39,210 nt of DNA from Bacillota bacterium. Lineage in GTDB: Bacteria; Bacillota_I; Bacilli_A; Erysipelotrichales; Erysipelotrichaceae. A program made the position numbers and the translations under genes. Position 1 is the stretch's first letter. Each line of letters begins with the position of its first letter. Positions 32,681-39,210 of this stretch are shown here, in pieces. The DNA lies in the NCBI GenBank assembly GCA_023249475.1, contig JAHFCO010000003.1, positions 69,224 to 108,433 on the forward strand, given 5' to 3'. A model generated the notes under the pieces. It did no database searches and was not told where the DNA came from. It was given only the letters and a program-made list of their open reading frames with translations.

Positions 32681-34657
32681 GTGAACCCGATAACATGGAG
32701 AATTAGCCGAAACACTAAAAGACGGGAATCCGTTTTCGATCACGAAATCCTTGTCGAGAAGGGGTCGATCACGATCCGACTCTCGGATCATGAACGCGTA
32801 GTGGGTTTTGGCGAGCGGTTCGATGCGGTTGATCAGCGAAACCATGTCTTTGACAACCATGTCGTCGACCACTTTTGCCATCAAAACGACCACACGTATT
32901 TCCCTCTACCTTTCTTTCTCACCACACGGCATTTCGCGATGTTTTTGGAAACGAAGAAAATCGTCCGCTTCGATTTGACGAACGATCTTGTCATCGATCT
33001 TCTGAAGGATGATGATGAAGTGAACATACATTTCCTTGGCGGTAACCCGCGTACTCAAATCGCATCTTTCATCCAACTGACCGGAAGAACACTGTGTCCT
33101 CCGAAGTGGGCTTTCGGTCCGTGGATGAGTGCGCATCGATGGAATAGCGACCGATTGGTCGATGAACAACTCAGAATCATCAATGACTTACGCTTCCCGT
33201 TCACGTCGATGGTTCTGGAGCAGTGGAGCGACGAAGCGACATTCTACATCTTCAACGGGGCGAAGTACGTCACGAAAGAAGAGTGGACTCCAACCTACGG
33301 TGATTTCGAATTCGATGAGAACGGACCCTGGAAAGACCCCAGAGCGTTGATTCAACGGATCCATGATCAAGGGTTGCGTCTCTTGCTTTGGCAATGTCCG
33401 ATCATCAAGGAACTTGAACCCAAAGACGGTACGAACGAACAACACGCGTTGGATCAAAAGGCGGTTATTCGGAATGGACTCGTCTGCCTGCTTCCCGATG
33501 CATCGCCATATAAAATCCATCCGGGACACTGGTTCCCCGGGTCGATGATCCCGGATTTCTCAAACCCGGATATGAAAGAATGGTGGTTTTCGAAACGAAA
33601 ATACCTGCTGGAAATCGGGGTCGATGGTTTTAAGACGGATGGCGGGGAATTCATCTATCAGGACGACGTTTGCTTTCGATCCGGCTTGACGGGGAAAGAC
33701 ATGGTCAACCAATACAGTCACGACTACATCGAAGCCTATGCGGAATTTGTCGGGGAGGGTCGAACCCTCTTTAGCCGGGCGGGGTATGTCGGTCAGCAGT
33801 CGGTCGGGATTCAATGGGCCGGTGACCAGAAATCCACCTGGTCGGAATATCAGAGCGTCTATCGCGCTGGATTGAATGCCGGACTCAGCGGTCAAACCTT
33901 CTGGAGTTTCGATATCGCAGGCTTCGCCGGGGATCTTCCGGAGCCGGAGCTCTATCGTCGTGCGACCCACGTGGGGGTGTTCACCCCGGTCATGCAACTT
34001 CATTCCGAGCCGGTCGGCGGGCAATTCTCGCTTCTGACCAAAGAAAGGGTGTTTGTCAACGACCGCACGCCTTGGAACATGGCGGAACAGTTTGGTGACG
34101 TCGCGTTGGTCGAGGATTGCCGCAAATACTACTGGTTACGTATGAATTTATTGCCGCATATCTACAGCGAGTCGCTGAAGTGTGTTCAAAACGATCACGT
34201 CCTTTTTAAGCACATGATGATCGATTATCCGGATGACCCGACGGCTTGCCGGATCGATGACCAACATCTCTTAGCGAATCTTTTGGTCGCCCCGGTGTTG
34301 GCCAAGGGGGTCCAAGCGCGCGACATCTATCTTCCTGAGGGCGACTGGTATGATGTATTCGACCAGCACAAGTTCAAAGGGAATGCGATCTATCACGTAG
34401 AGACTCCGATGAATCGTCTGCCGGTCTTCGTAAAGTCCGGATCCGCACTTTGCCTGAATCTTGGCGATTCGTGTGAACTTATGAGCGATGTGGGGAATGA
34501 CCTCGACGTAGGCCCGAATCATCTTTGGATCTACGGCGACGCAGGGAAACACCGCATCGTCAACGAGGACGAGGATTTCGAAATCATTTGGAACAACGAT
34601 ACGATCGACTATGTCGGAAGACTCCACAGGTCGTATCAAGTAAAATGGATTCGCTGA
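32681..34657 (+). CDS. GH31 family glycosidase (alpha-glucosidase/alpha-xylosidase type)
   Basis: 658 aa, cytoplasmic. GH31 hallmarks are GFGERFD (42-48), a PKWAFGPWMSAHRW segment (141-154), VDGFKTDGGE with nucleophile Asp320, the acid/base Asp382 in WAGDQKSTW, and FWSFDIAGFAG (408-416). C-terminal VAPVLAKG and LPEGDWYDVF belong to the beta domains. GH31 members cleave alpha-glucosides or alpha-xylosides; the residues seen do not decide between them, though the operon suggests alpha-glucans. It starts with GTG at 32681, supported by AAGGAG seven bases upstream, an uncommon start in this window. Its 3' end overlaps the nucleotidyltransferase gene by 13 bases. Confidence 0.9.
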   Translation: MNPITWRISRNTKRRESVFDHEILVEKGSITIRLSDHERVVGFGERFDAVDQRNHVFDNHVVDHFCHQNDHTYFPLPFFLTTRHFAMFLETKKIVRFDLTNDLVIDLLKDDDEVNIHFLGGNPRTQIASFIQLTGRTLCPPKWAFGPWMSAHRWNSDRLVDEQLRIINDLRFPFTSMVLEQWSDEATFYIFNGAKYVTKEEWTPTYGDFEFDENGPWKDPRALIQRIHDQGLRLLLWQCPIIKELEPKDGTNEQHALDQKAVIRNGLVCLLPDASPYKIHPGHWFPGSMIPDFSNPDMKEWWFSKRKYLLEIGVDGFKTDGGEFIYQDDVCFRSGLTGKDMVNQYSHDYIEAYAEFVGEGRTLFSRAGYVGQQSVGIQWAGDQKSTWSEYQSVYRAGLNAGLSGQTFWSFDIAGFAGDLPEPELYRRATHVGVFTPVMQLHSEPVGGQFSLLTKERVFVNDRTPWNMAEQFGDVALVEDCRKYYWLRMNLLPHIYSESLKCVQNDHVLFKHMMIDYPDDPTACRIDDQHLLANLLVAPVLAKGVQARDIYLPEGDWYDVFDQHKFKGNAIYHVETPMNRLPVFVKSGSALCLNLGDSCELMSDVGNDLDVGPNHLWIYGDAGKHRIVNEDEDFEIIWNNDTIDYVGRLHRSYQVKWIR

Positions 34658-35403
34658 TCCGAGCTTTGGCGGAAGGGTTGTGGAAACTTCCCGACATCGA
34701 AGCGCTGCTTCTCTTCGGTTCTGTTTCACGACAACAGAACGATGCGTATTCGGATCTCGATTTCCTGGTAATCGTGAAGGAAAGCGCGGTTCCTCTTTAT
34801 ACCGCCGATTTGGATTGGCTGAGTCGATGCGTCACGATCGATGCGGTTTCAAGAGAAGGCGAGGATTCGTTCAACGTGTTGTTTGCTGGAGGGATCGTCG
34901 GGGATTTCGGAGTCGTCTCGTTAAAGCACTTCGGTGAATACCCACATGAAGCGGGGGTCGTTGTTTTTCAGCGAGAGAACATCGATCTTTCGTCCAGCAA
35001 TATCAGGATCCTTCCGTCGGTGCGTACCCAAGAAGAGTGGCTGAACCGCTTCCTGTTTAAACTCTATCTCGGACTGGGACGATATCTCAGAGGTGAACGC
35101 ATCAATGCCCACACGTTGATCGAAGGGGAGGCGCTGCATGCCTTTCTGCATCTGGTCAAAACGCCCGGGGCTGTTTATGACCCTTATCAGATCGATCGAC
35201 ACTTCGAGTCGATCCATCCTTCGGGTGACTTCTTGAGCGAAGATTACATTGGCTCACTGACCGACTTGCCGGACATCGGACGGAGAATGTTGTCTGAAGT
35301 CAGGTCGCGTTATCCGATCCATCCTGAGTTTGAATCTCGAATCACTTATCGCTTCGAAGAGTGCGAGAGGGTAAAAACAATCATAAAGATGACCGAAAAA
35401 TAA
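34645..35403 (+). CDS. Nucleotidyltransferase-domain protein, paralogue of the one at 9205
   Basis: 252 aa. Gly25-Ser26 in LFGSVSRQ and Asp37/Asp39 in YSDLDFLVIV form the nucleotidyltransferase active site; GDFGVV further on may give the third carboxylate. The C-terminal half is helical. It aligns along its length with the 249-aa protein at 9205-9954, including the DLDWL and VLF..G..G(D/E)F segments. The ATG at 34645 lies inside the end of the GH31 gene (13-base overlap), so it is the last gene of the sugar operon and is probably translated by coupling. No direct link between nucleotidyl transfer and sugar breakdown is known to me; the modified substrate is unknown. Confidence 0.75.
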   Translation: MDSLIRALAEGLWKLPDIEALLLFGSVSRQQNDAYSDLDFLVIVKESAVPLYTADLDWLSRCVTIDAVSREGEDSFNVLFAGGIVGDFGVVSLKHFGEYPHEAGVVVFQRENIDLSSSNIRILPSVRTQEEWLNRFLFKLYLGLGRYLRGERINAHTLIEGEALHAFLHLVKTPGAVYDPYQIDRHFESIHPSGDFLSEDYIGSLTDLPDIGRRMLSEVRSRYPIHPEFESRITYRFEECERVKTIIKMTEK

Positions 35404-35422
35404 CGCCTGAAAGGCGTTTTTT
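35402..35422 (+). terminator. Terminator of the alpha-glucoside operon
   Basis: AACGCCT (35402-35408) pairs with AGGCGTT (35412-35418) around GAA, followed by further T residues. It begins at the stop codon. Confidence 0.85.
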
Positions 35423-35497
35423 CGTGATTGGATGTGGGATGAAACGGCGGATAAGGCGAAGAGGATGAAAAAGAATATAAATAAGTAAAATAAGTAC

Positions 35498-35525
35498 TTG
35501 AAGAAAATAGGAAAAGTAATATAAT
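35498..35525 (+). promoter_or_regulatory. Promoter of the 122-aa protein - NfeD - SPFH operon
   Basis: TTGAAG (35498-35503), a 16-base spacer and a perfect TATAAT (35520-35525). The surrounding 35465-35535 is almost all A, G and T on this strand and very A-rich, like an UP element. Confidence 0.75.
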
Positions 35526-35547
35526 ATAAGAGAAAGAAGGTGACGTT

Positions 35548-35916
35548 ATGTTCGAATGGATCCCGGGGAACGCAGTCCAACTTCTTTTGACGCTCAATCC
35601 CGGAAACCTAACGCTTAATGCAGCCGCCGCCCGCTATCTGGACGAGGTCCGCTATGTGTCGATCGGATTGGATAAAGCCCACCGACGCATCGCCATCAAA
35701 CCCGTGACCAAACGCGAGATCGATCTCCAATTGGTTCCAAACGAGCATCTCCACAAAGTGACCATCGGGAACGGCTATGCACGCATCACATCCAAATCCG
35801 TATGTGATTCGATTTGTGAAATGGCTAAGGTGAAAGCTGACGGAAGTAAGTTTAAAATCGTGTATAATGAAGTGGATAAGATGTTGATCGTCGACTTTAG
35901 TCGACCGTCGATTTGA
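35548..35916 (+). CDS. Unrecognised 122-aa cytoplasmic protein in an NfeD/SPFH operon
   Basis: No known domain is recognised. The protein is soluble, without signal peptide or membrane helix. It is rich in short predicted strands (VSIGLDKAHRRIAIKPV near 37-53, IDLQLVP near 58-64 and FKIVYNEVDKMLIVDF near 102-117) and two Cys residues at about 85 and 89 in SVCDSICEM. The basic, strand-rich composition could fit a small nucleic-acid or protein-binding fold, but this is speculation. It has a strong promoter and the GAAGGTGACGTT binding site. The nfeD-type gene begins about ten bases after its stop, so it is first in the operon and may work with the membrane proteins. Confidence 0.75.
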   Translation: MFEWIPGNAVQLLLTLNPGNLTLNAAAARYLDEVRYVSIGLDKAHRRIAIKPVTKREIDLQLVPNEHLHKVTIGNGYARITSKSVCDSICEMAKVKADGSKFKIVYNEVDKMLIVDFSRPSI

Positions 35917-35926
35917 GGTGAACATC

Positions 35927-36367
35927 ATGCTAGACTGGTTATGGATTATCGTCTTCCTAAGCGCGATCCTCGTGGAAGTCGTGACCTTGGGTCAATTGGT
36001 TTCCATCTGGTTCGCCGTCGGGGCGGCCGGAGCGTTGCTTGTCCAATGGATGGGCGGGGAATTCGTGTTGCAAATGTTTACGTTCATCGGTGTTTCCGTA
36101 TTGGCGATGTTGGCGGTACGTCCTTTGGCGGCGGCTTACCTTCGCGGGAACGTCGTTTCGACCAACGTGGACCGTTTCATCGGACAACAAGTTCATCTCA
36201 TCAAAGGCATCAGTGAAGGTAGTTGGGGCGAAATCAAATTCAACGGTTTGATTTACGCTGCGATCAGCGTTGACAACCGAGCGATCGAGGCCGGGGAACT
36301 GGTCGAAATCGTGGCGATCGAAGGTGCAAAACTCATCGTTCGTAAAATCGATTCGATAGAAAGGTAG
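35927..36367 (+). CDS. NfeD family membrane protein (short form)
   Basis: 146 aa. Two to three N-terminal helices (about 4-22, 24-42 and 49-70) are followed by a C-terminal OB-fold-like domain (about 85-146, with GQQVHLIKGISEGSWGEIKF and GELVEIVAIEGAKLIVRKI). This is the short NfeD1b-type protein without the serine protease domain. NfeD proteins act with stomatin/SPFH partners in membrane microdomains, and here an SPFH gene is six bases downstream. ATG at 35927 is preferred because GAGGTG lies six bases upstream; a GTG at 35918 within that site is in frame but unlikely. Confidence 0.88.
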   Translation: MLDWLWIIVFLSAILVEVVTLGQLVSIWFAVGAAGALLVQWMGGEFVLQMFTFIGVSVLAMLAVRPLAAAYLRGNVVSTNVDRFIGQQVHLIKGISEGSWGEIKFNGLIYAAISVDNRAIEAGELVEIVAIEGAKLIVRKIDSIER

Positions 36368-36373
36368 GGAACC

Positions 36374-37312
36374 ATGGATTATCTCATTCCGCTGTTTATT
36401 TTCCTCTTCGTCATCCTGTTGGTCATCATCGTGTTGACGTACACCGTCAGGATCATCCCGCAATCCAATGCTTATGTCGTTGAACGCTTGGGGGCGTACG
36501 ACCGTACGCTTCAACGCGGTCTGCATGTCATCATCCCGATCATCGACCGTGTCTCCAGCCGTGTCAGTTTGAAGGAATTGGTGAAGGATTTCGCACCGCA
36601 ACCGGTCATCACGAAGGACAATGTCACCATGATGATCGACACCGTCGTCTATTTCGCGATTTTGGATCCGAAGCTGTACACCTACGGTGTCGTCAATCCG
36701 ATCAATGCGATCGAGAACCTGACGGCGACGACCTTGCGTAACATCATCGGTGAACTGGAGTTGGACGAAACGCTGACTTCCCGTGAAATCATCAACACGA
36801 AGATGCGCGTGATTTTGGATGAAGCGACCGACCCTTGGGGAATCAAGGTCAACCGTGTCGAAGTCAAAAACATCATTCCTCCGCGCGACATCCAAGAAGC
36901 GATGGAAAAGCAGATGCGTGCGGAACGCGACCGTCGTTCGGCCATCCTGAACGCGGAAGGCGAAAAGCGTTCTGCGATCTTGATCGCGGAAGGTGAAAAA
37001 GAATCCGTCGTCCTGCGTGCCGAAGCGAAGAAGCAAGCGTTGATTTCCGAAGCCGAAGGGCAGGCGCAGGCGCTTGAAAGAGTCTACCAAGCCCAAGCCC
37101 GTGGGATCAAACTGATCAACGACGCTTCGCCGAATGAAGCCTATATCACCTTGCGCGGATACGAGACCTTCGAAAAGGTTGCCAACGGGCAAGCGACGAA
37201 GATCATCATCCCTTCCGAATTGCAGAACATGGCCGGGTTGTTGGCCGGTGCGAAAGCGATGCTGGAAAAGGATGAACCTGCGAAAGTCATCGAACCTGTC
37301 AAAGAAGGGTAG
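36374..37312 (+). CDS. SPFH/band 7 (stomatin/QmcA-like) membrane protein
   Basis: 312 aa. One N-terminal membrane helix (about 4-26) is followed by the SPFH domain: IPQSNAYVVERLGAYDRTLQRGLH (about 28-51), VVYFAILDP and IENLTATTLRNIIGELELDE. A long charged coiled coil then carries alanine/glutamate repeats (GEKRSAILIAEGEKESVVLRAEA). Such proteins form large rings and scaffold membrane domains or regulate proteases such as FtsH. It is translated just after its NfeD partner; the ATG follows AGGTAGGGAACC. Length matches QmcA/HflC-like proteins. It closes the operon with a terminator. Confidence 0.92.
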   Translation: MDYLIPLFIFLFVILLVIIVLTYTVRIIPQSNAYVVERLGAYDRTLQRGLHVIIPIIDRVSSRVSLKELVKDFAPQPVITKDNVTMMIDTVVYFAILDPKLYTYGVVNPINAIENLTATTLRNIIGELELDETLTSREIINTKMRVILDEATDPWGIKVNRVEVKNIIPPRDIQEAMEKQMRAERDRRSAILNAEGEKRSAILIAEGEKESVVLRAEAKKQALISEAEGQAQALERVYQAQARGIKLINDASPNEAYITLRGYETFEKVANGQATKIIIPSELQNMAGLLAGAKAMLEKDEPAKVIEPVKEG

Positions 37313-37331
37313 CCAAACGGCTGCCTTTTTT
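37308..37331 (+). terminator. Terminator of the NfeD/SPFH operon
   Basis: GGTAGCC (37308-37314) pairs with GGCTGCC (37319-37325), one T-G wobble, around AAAC, followed by six T residues. Confidence 0.85.
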
Positions 37332-37373
37332 CTTTTGATCCACGATAATCCGTCACGGTTGGAACGTATCGAT

Positions 37374-37379
37374 TATAAT
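37374..37379 (+). promoter_or_regulatory. -10 box before the third GNAT gene
   Basis: A perfect TATAAT lies 31 bases before the ATG at 37411. The best -35 candidate (around 37351) is poor. Confidence 0.5.
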
Positions 37380-37410
37380 GAAAAGTAAAGATAAGCAACA
37401 AGGAGAAGCT

Positions 37411-37959
37411 ATGAAAACATTGGAGACAAACCGTCTGATACTCAGGGGATTCCGGGAATCCGACGTGGACGACACCTATGCCTATTGCATCGACCCGGAT
37501 GTCGGACCCAACGCGGGGTGGATGCCCCACAAAAACAAGGAAGAAACCCTGACCATCATCCATCACTTCATGTTGAACGAAGAAGTATGGGCGATCGTCG
37601 AGAAGGAGAGTATGAAAGTCATCGGATCGGTGGGTCTGCATGCGGACCGTAAGCGGAGTACGCCGGATGTGAAGATGATCGGCTATGTCCTGGCGAAACC
37701 GACCTGGGGGAAAGGGTATGCGGTCGAAGTGGTGAAGAGCGTGCTGGAATATGCTTTCGAGGAAATGAAACTGAAGATGGTCACCGTCTATCATTTCCCC
37801 TTCAACACCCGGTCACGTCGCGTCATCGAGAAAACCGGCTTCCACTATGAAGGGACCTTGCGATATTCCACGAAACTCCCTGACGGGCGAATCACGGACG
37901 ATGTTTGTTACTCGATGGACGTGGATGAATATTACCATTTGCGTGAATCGAAGGGATGA
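37411..37959 (+). CDS. GNAT family N-acetyltransferase, RimJ/RimL-like
   Basis: 182 aa. KTLETNRLILRGFRESDVDD at the start, an IGYVLAKPTWGKGYAVEVVKS stretch with the acetyl-CoA loop (W-G-K-G-Y-A), and NTRSRRVIEKTGFHYEGTLR are standard for RimJ/RimL-like acetyltransferases, which modify ribosomal protein N-termini or small molecules. The ATG at 37411 follows AAGGAGAAGCT; the in-frame ATG at 37378 overlaps the -10 box and is rejected. It shares the type but not close sequence with the GNAT at 452. It appears to be a single-gene unit. Confidence 0.87.
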   Translation: MKTLETNRLILRGFRESDVDDTYAYCIDPDVGPNAGWMPHKNKEETLTIIHHFMLNEEVWAIVEKESMKVIGSVGLHADRKRSTPDVKMIGYVLAKPTWGKGYAVEVVKSVLEYAFEEMKLKMVTVYHFPFNTRSRRVIEKTGFHYEGTLRYSTKLPDGRITDDVCYSMDVDEYYHLRESKG

Positions 37960-38086
37960 CGTAAGCGAAAACGTCATTGATTGACAGTAAGGTTCGTGCG
38001 AAGGGTAGTGAAAACGAACCTCCCAAAAGTTGGTAAGGATTTTCAAGAGATGGAACCAAAAAACCGAAAATTGAATCGAAATTAGT
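37956..38086. other. Gap before the PTS genes with two hairpins
   Basis: ATGACGT (37956-37962) pairs with ACGTCAT (37971-37977) at the end of the GNAT gene, without a T run. AGGTTCG (37990-37996) can pair with CGAACCT (38015-38021) across an 18-base loop. TTGACA at 37981-37986 lacks a good -10 box. The role of these elements is unclear; a weak terminator and a structured leader are possible. Confidence 0.35.
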
Positions 38087-38115
38087 AAGACAAACCGATG
38101 AAATTAAGATACAAT
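38087..38115 (+). promoter_or_regulatory. Promoter of the PTS genes
   Basis: AAGACA (38087-38092), a 17-base spacer and TACAAT (38110-38115). The leader is about 48 bases and ends in a strong GAGGAGG site. Confidence 0.55.
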
Positions 38116-38169
38116 AAGGAAGAAATCACGAAGAACACCGTGACAAAGAACCACCGAGGAGGACGAAGC

Positions 38170-38472
38170 ATGAAAAAGATCGTACTATTATGCGCAGCCG
38201 GGATGTCAACCAGCCTATTGGTCAACAAAATGAAAGCTGCAGCCGCTGCTGAAGGTTTTGAATGTGATATCGAAGCGTACCCTGTCGCCGAAGCAAGCCG
38301 CGTCGGAAAAGAAGCCGATGTCATTTTGTTGGGCCCGCAAGTCCGTTATAACTTGAATAACGTTAAGAACCAATTGCCAGGCAAACCGGTCGAAGCGATC
38401 GACATGGTGGCCTACGGTATGATGGACGGCAAGAAAGTCATCGCCCAAGTCAAGAAAGCGTTGGGACTTTAA
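38170..38472 (+). CDS. PTS lactose/cellobiose-type IIB component
   Basis: A 100-aa cytoplasmic phosphocarrier. KKIVLLCAAGMSTSLLVNKM carries the phosphorylated Cys8 and the P-loop that follows. VILLGPQVRY and KPVEAIDMVAYGMMDG are also typical of cellobiose/chitobiose IIB proteins. It receives phosphate from IIA and passes it to the sugar bound at IIC. The ATG at 38170 has GAGGAGG eight bases upstream; the longer frame to 38098 is rejected. The IIA gene follows after two bases, but no IIC is seen before the window ends. Confidence 0.93.
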   Translation: MKKIVLLCAAGMSTSLLVNKMKAAAAAEGFECDIEAYPVAEASRVGKEADVILLGPQVRYNLNNVKNQLPGKPVEAIDMVAYGMMDGKKVIAQVKKALGL

Positions 38473-38474
38473 TC

Positions 38475-38783
38475 ATGGAAGGGATGGAACTGCTTTCGTT
38501 TCAGATCATTTCCGCCGTCGGCACCGCCCGCTCGATGTACATCGAAGCGATCCAGGAAGCCAAGAACGGAAAGTTCGATGAAGCCGAGGCATTGATCAAG
38601 GAAGGTTCCGATATGTTCGTCCAAGGACATCACGCGCATGCCGAATTGATCCAGAAAGAAGCTTGCGGCGAACAAACACCGTTCTCCTTGCTGCTCATGC
38701 ATGCCGAAGACCAATTGATGAGTGCGGAAGCGTTCAAAATCATCGCTGAAGAACTGATTGCAGTTTACAAGCGTTTAGGTTAA
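38475..38783 (+). CDS. PTS lactose/cellobiose-type IIA component
   Basis: A 102-aa helical protein. Hallmarks are ISAVGTARSMYIEAI, GHHAHAELIQKEA (about 51-63) and SLLLMHAEDQLM with the phosphoacceptor His76. It is a trimer-forming carrier in the family, taking phosphate from HPr and giving it to IIB. It starts two bases after the IIB stop, so the pair is co-translated. The start at 38475 is the only one upstream of the conserved core apart from the close internal ATG at 38484. Confidence 0.93.
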   Translation: MEGMELLSFQIISAVGTARSMYIEAIQEAKNGKFDEAEALIKEGSDMFVQGHHAHAELIQKEACGEQTPFSLLLMHAEDQLMSAEAFKIIAEELIAVYKRLG

Positions 38784-38787
38784 GCGG

Positions 38788-39210
38788 ATGGAATTGGGAC
38801 TGATATTACTCAATCAGATCGAATTGATGTTCGTTCTGATGGGGATCGGTACCCTGATGTATAAAAAAGGAATCATCAGCGCCCAGGGCTCAAGAGAACT
38901 GGGCGCTCTCTTATTATACGTGGTGACCCCTTTGGTCATGATCAGGGCATACTCGATCGAAGCGACGCCTGAGCGGACTTCCGGATTGATCGTGTCGGCG
39001 CTTTTGGGGGCCGTCGCCTTTGGGATCAGCGTTCTGGTTGCGAGGGTCTTCTTCCGTCACCATCGCCTGGAACAATTCGGCGTCGCTTTCTCCAATGCCG
39101 GGTTCATCGGGATTCCCTTGATCCAGGCCTCGTTGGGGACCGAAGCCGTCTTCTACTTGTCCGCCTTCCTGATCCTTACCTCCATCGCGATGTGGACCTA
39201 CGGCATCGCG
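38788..39210 (+). CDS. AEC (auxin efflux carrier) family transporter, 5' part
   Basis: The first 141 codons are present and the gene continues past the window. Helices at about 5-22, 40-54, 68-86, 98-115 and 124-139 alternate with short loops. LMGIGTLMYKKGIIS, LLLYVVTPLVMI and FSNAGFIGIPLIQASLG are AEC-family signatures; bacterial members export or exchange carboxylates such as malate or malonate. It starts four bases after the PTS IIA stop with only a weak AAGCGG site, so it is likely co-transcribed with the PTS genes, an unusual partner. A frame to the window end is uninterrupted. Confidence 0.85.
   Translation, partial: MELGLILLNQIELMFVLMGIGTLMYKKGIISAQGSRELGALLLYVVTPLVMIRAYSIEATPERTSGLIVSALLGAVAFGISVLVARVFFRHHRLEQFGVAFSNAGFIGIPLIQASLGTEAVFYLSAFLILTSIAMWTYGIA

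Noticed and set aside
35465-35535. A-rich purine strand as an origin or matrix-like element
   Set aside because: It is fully explained by a promoter with an A-rich upstream region; no DnaA-box cluster was seen.

Overview
The window looks like bacterial chromosome from a low-to-middle GC fermentative organism of the Bacillota/Mycoplasmatota type. Supporting signs are strong AGGAGG-like ribosome binding sites, TATAAT promoters, several lipoproteins with short signal peptides, lactose/cellobiose-type PTS proteins, ammonia-dependent asparagine synthetase (AsnA), a ferredoxin-linked 2-oxoacid oxidoreductase and a PadR/DUF2812 pair. TGG encodes Trp and TGA is used as a stop (for example at 3149-3151 and 34655-34657), so the standard bacterial code applies. 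The exact lineage cannot be fixed from sequence reading alone. No rRNA, tRNA, CRISPR array, insertion sequence or phage gene was recognised.

Layout. 1-976: the 5' end of a leftward 2-oxoacid:ferredoxin oxidoreductase gene and a divergent GNAT acetyltransferase. 1061-8839: two paralogous signalling modules, each a membrane 5TM-PAS-PAS histidine kinase followed by a receiver/HD-GYP response regulator (predicted c-di-GMP hydrolysis). A ferredoxin-domain aldo/keto reductase lies between them. 8904-11946: a small DUF4405-like membrane protein and a nucleotidyltransferase (leftward), then an aldo/keto reductase and AsnA (rightward). 12044-15479: a lipoprotein, an AlgI-type membrane O-acyltransferase with a DHHW-motif partner, and a small membrane protein. 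15612-18416: PadR regulator plus two tandem DUF2812 membrane proteins. 18714-21131: a leftward nucleotidyltransferase, divergent ProC, and a GNAT. 21251-24849: a VTC-type polyphosphate polymerase domain protein, DUF4956 membrane protein, a large Cthe_2159-type beta-helical lipoprotein and a rhodanese lipoprotein.

25083-35403 is the best-defined functional unit. A LacI-family regulator is followed by a GH13 alpha-glucosidase, a three-gene ABC sugar importer without its ATPase, a glucoamylase-like (alpha/alpha)6 protein, a GH31 glycosidase and an overlapping nucleotidyltransferase gene. Two near-identical 14-bp palindromes, one before lacI and one before the GH13 gene, are the likely operators. 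All three glycosidases lack signal peptides, so an alpha-glucoside is probably imported and then cut in the cytoplasm.

35548-39210: a 122-aa protein of unknown function in an operon with NfeD and a stomatin/SPFH protein, a RimJ/RimL-like acetyltransferase, lactose/cellobiose PTS IIB and IIA, and the start of an AEC-family transporter cut by the window edge. Family assignments are from motif recognition, and no database search was run.
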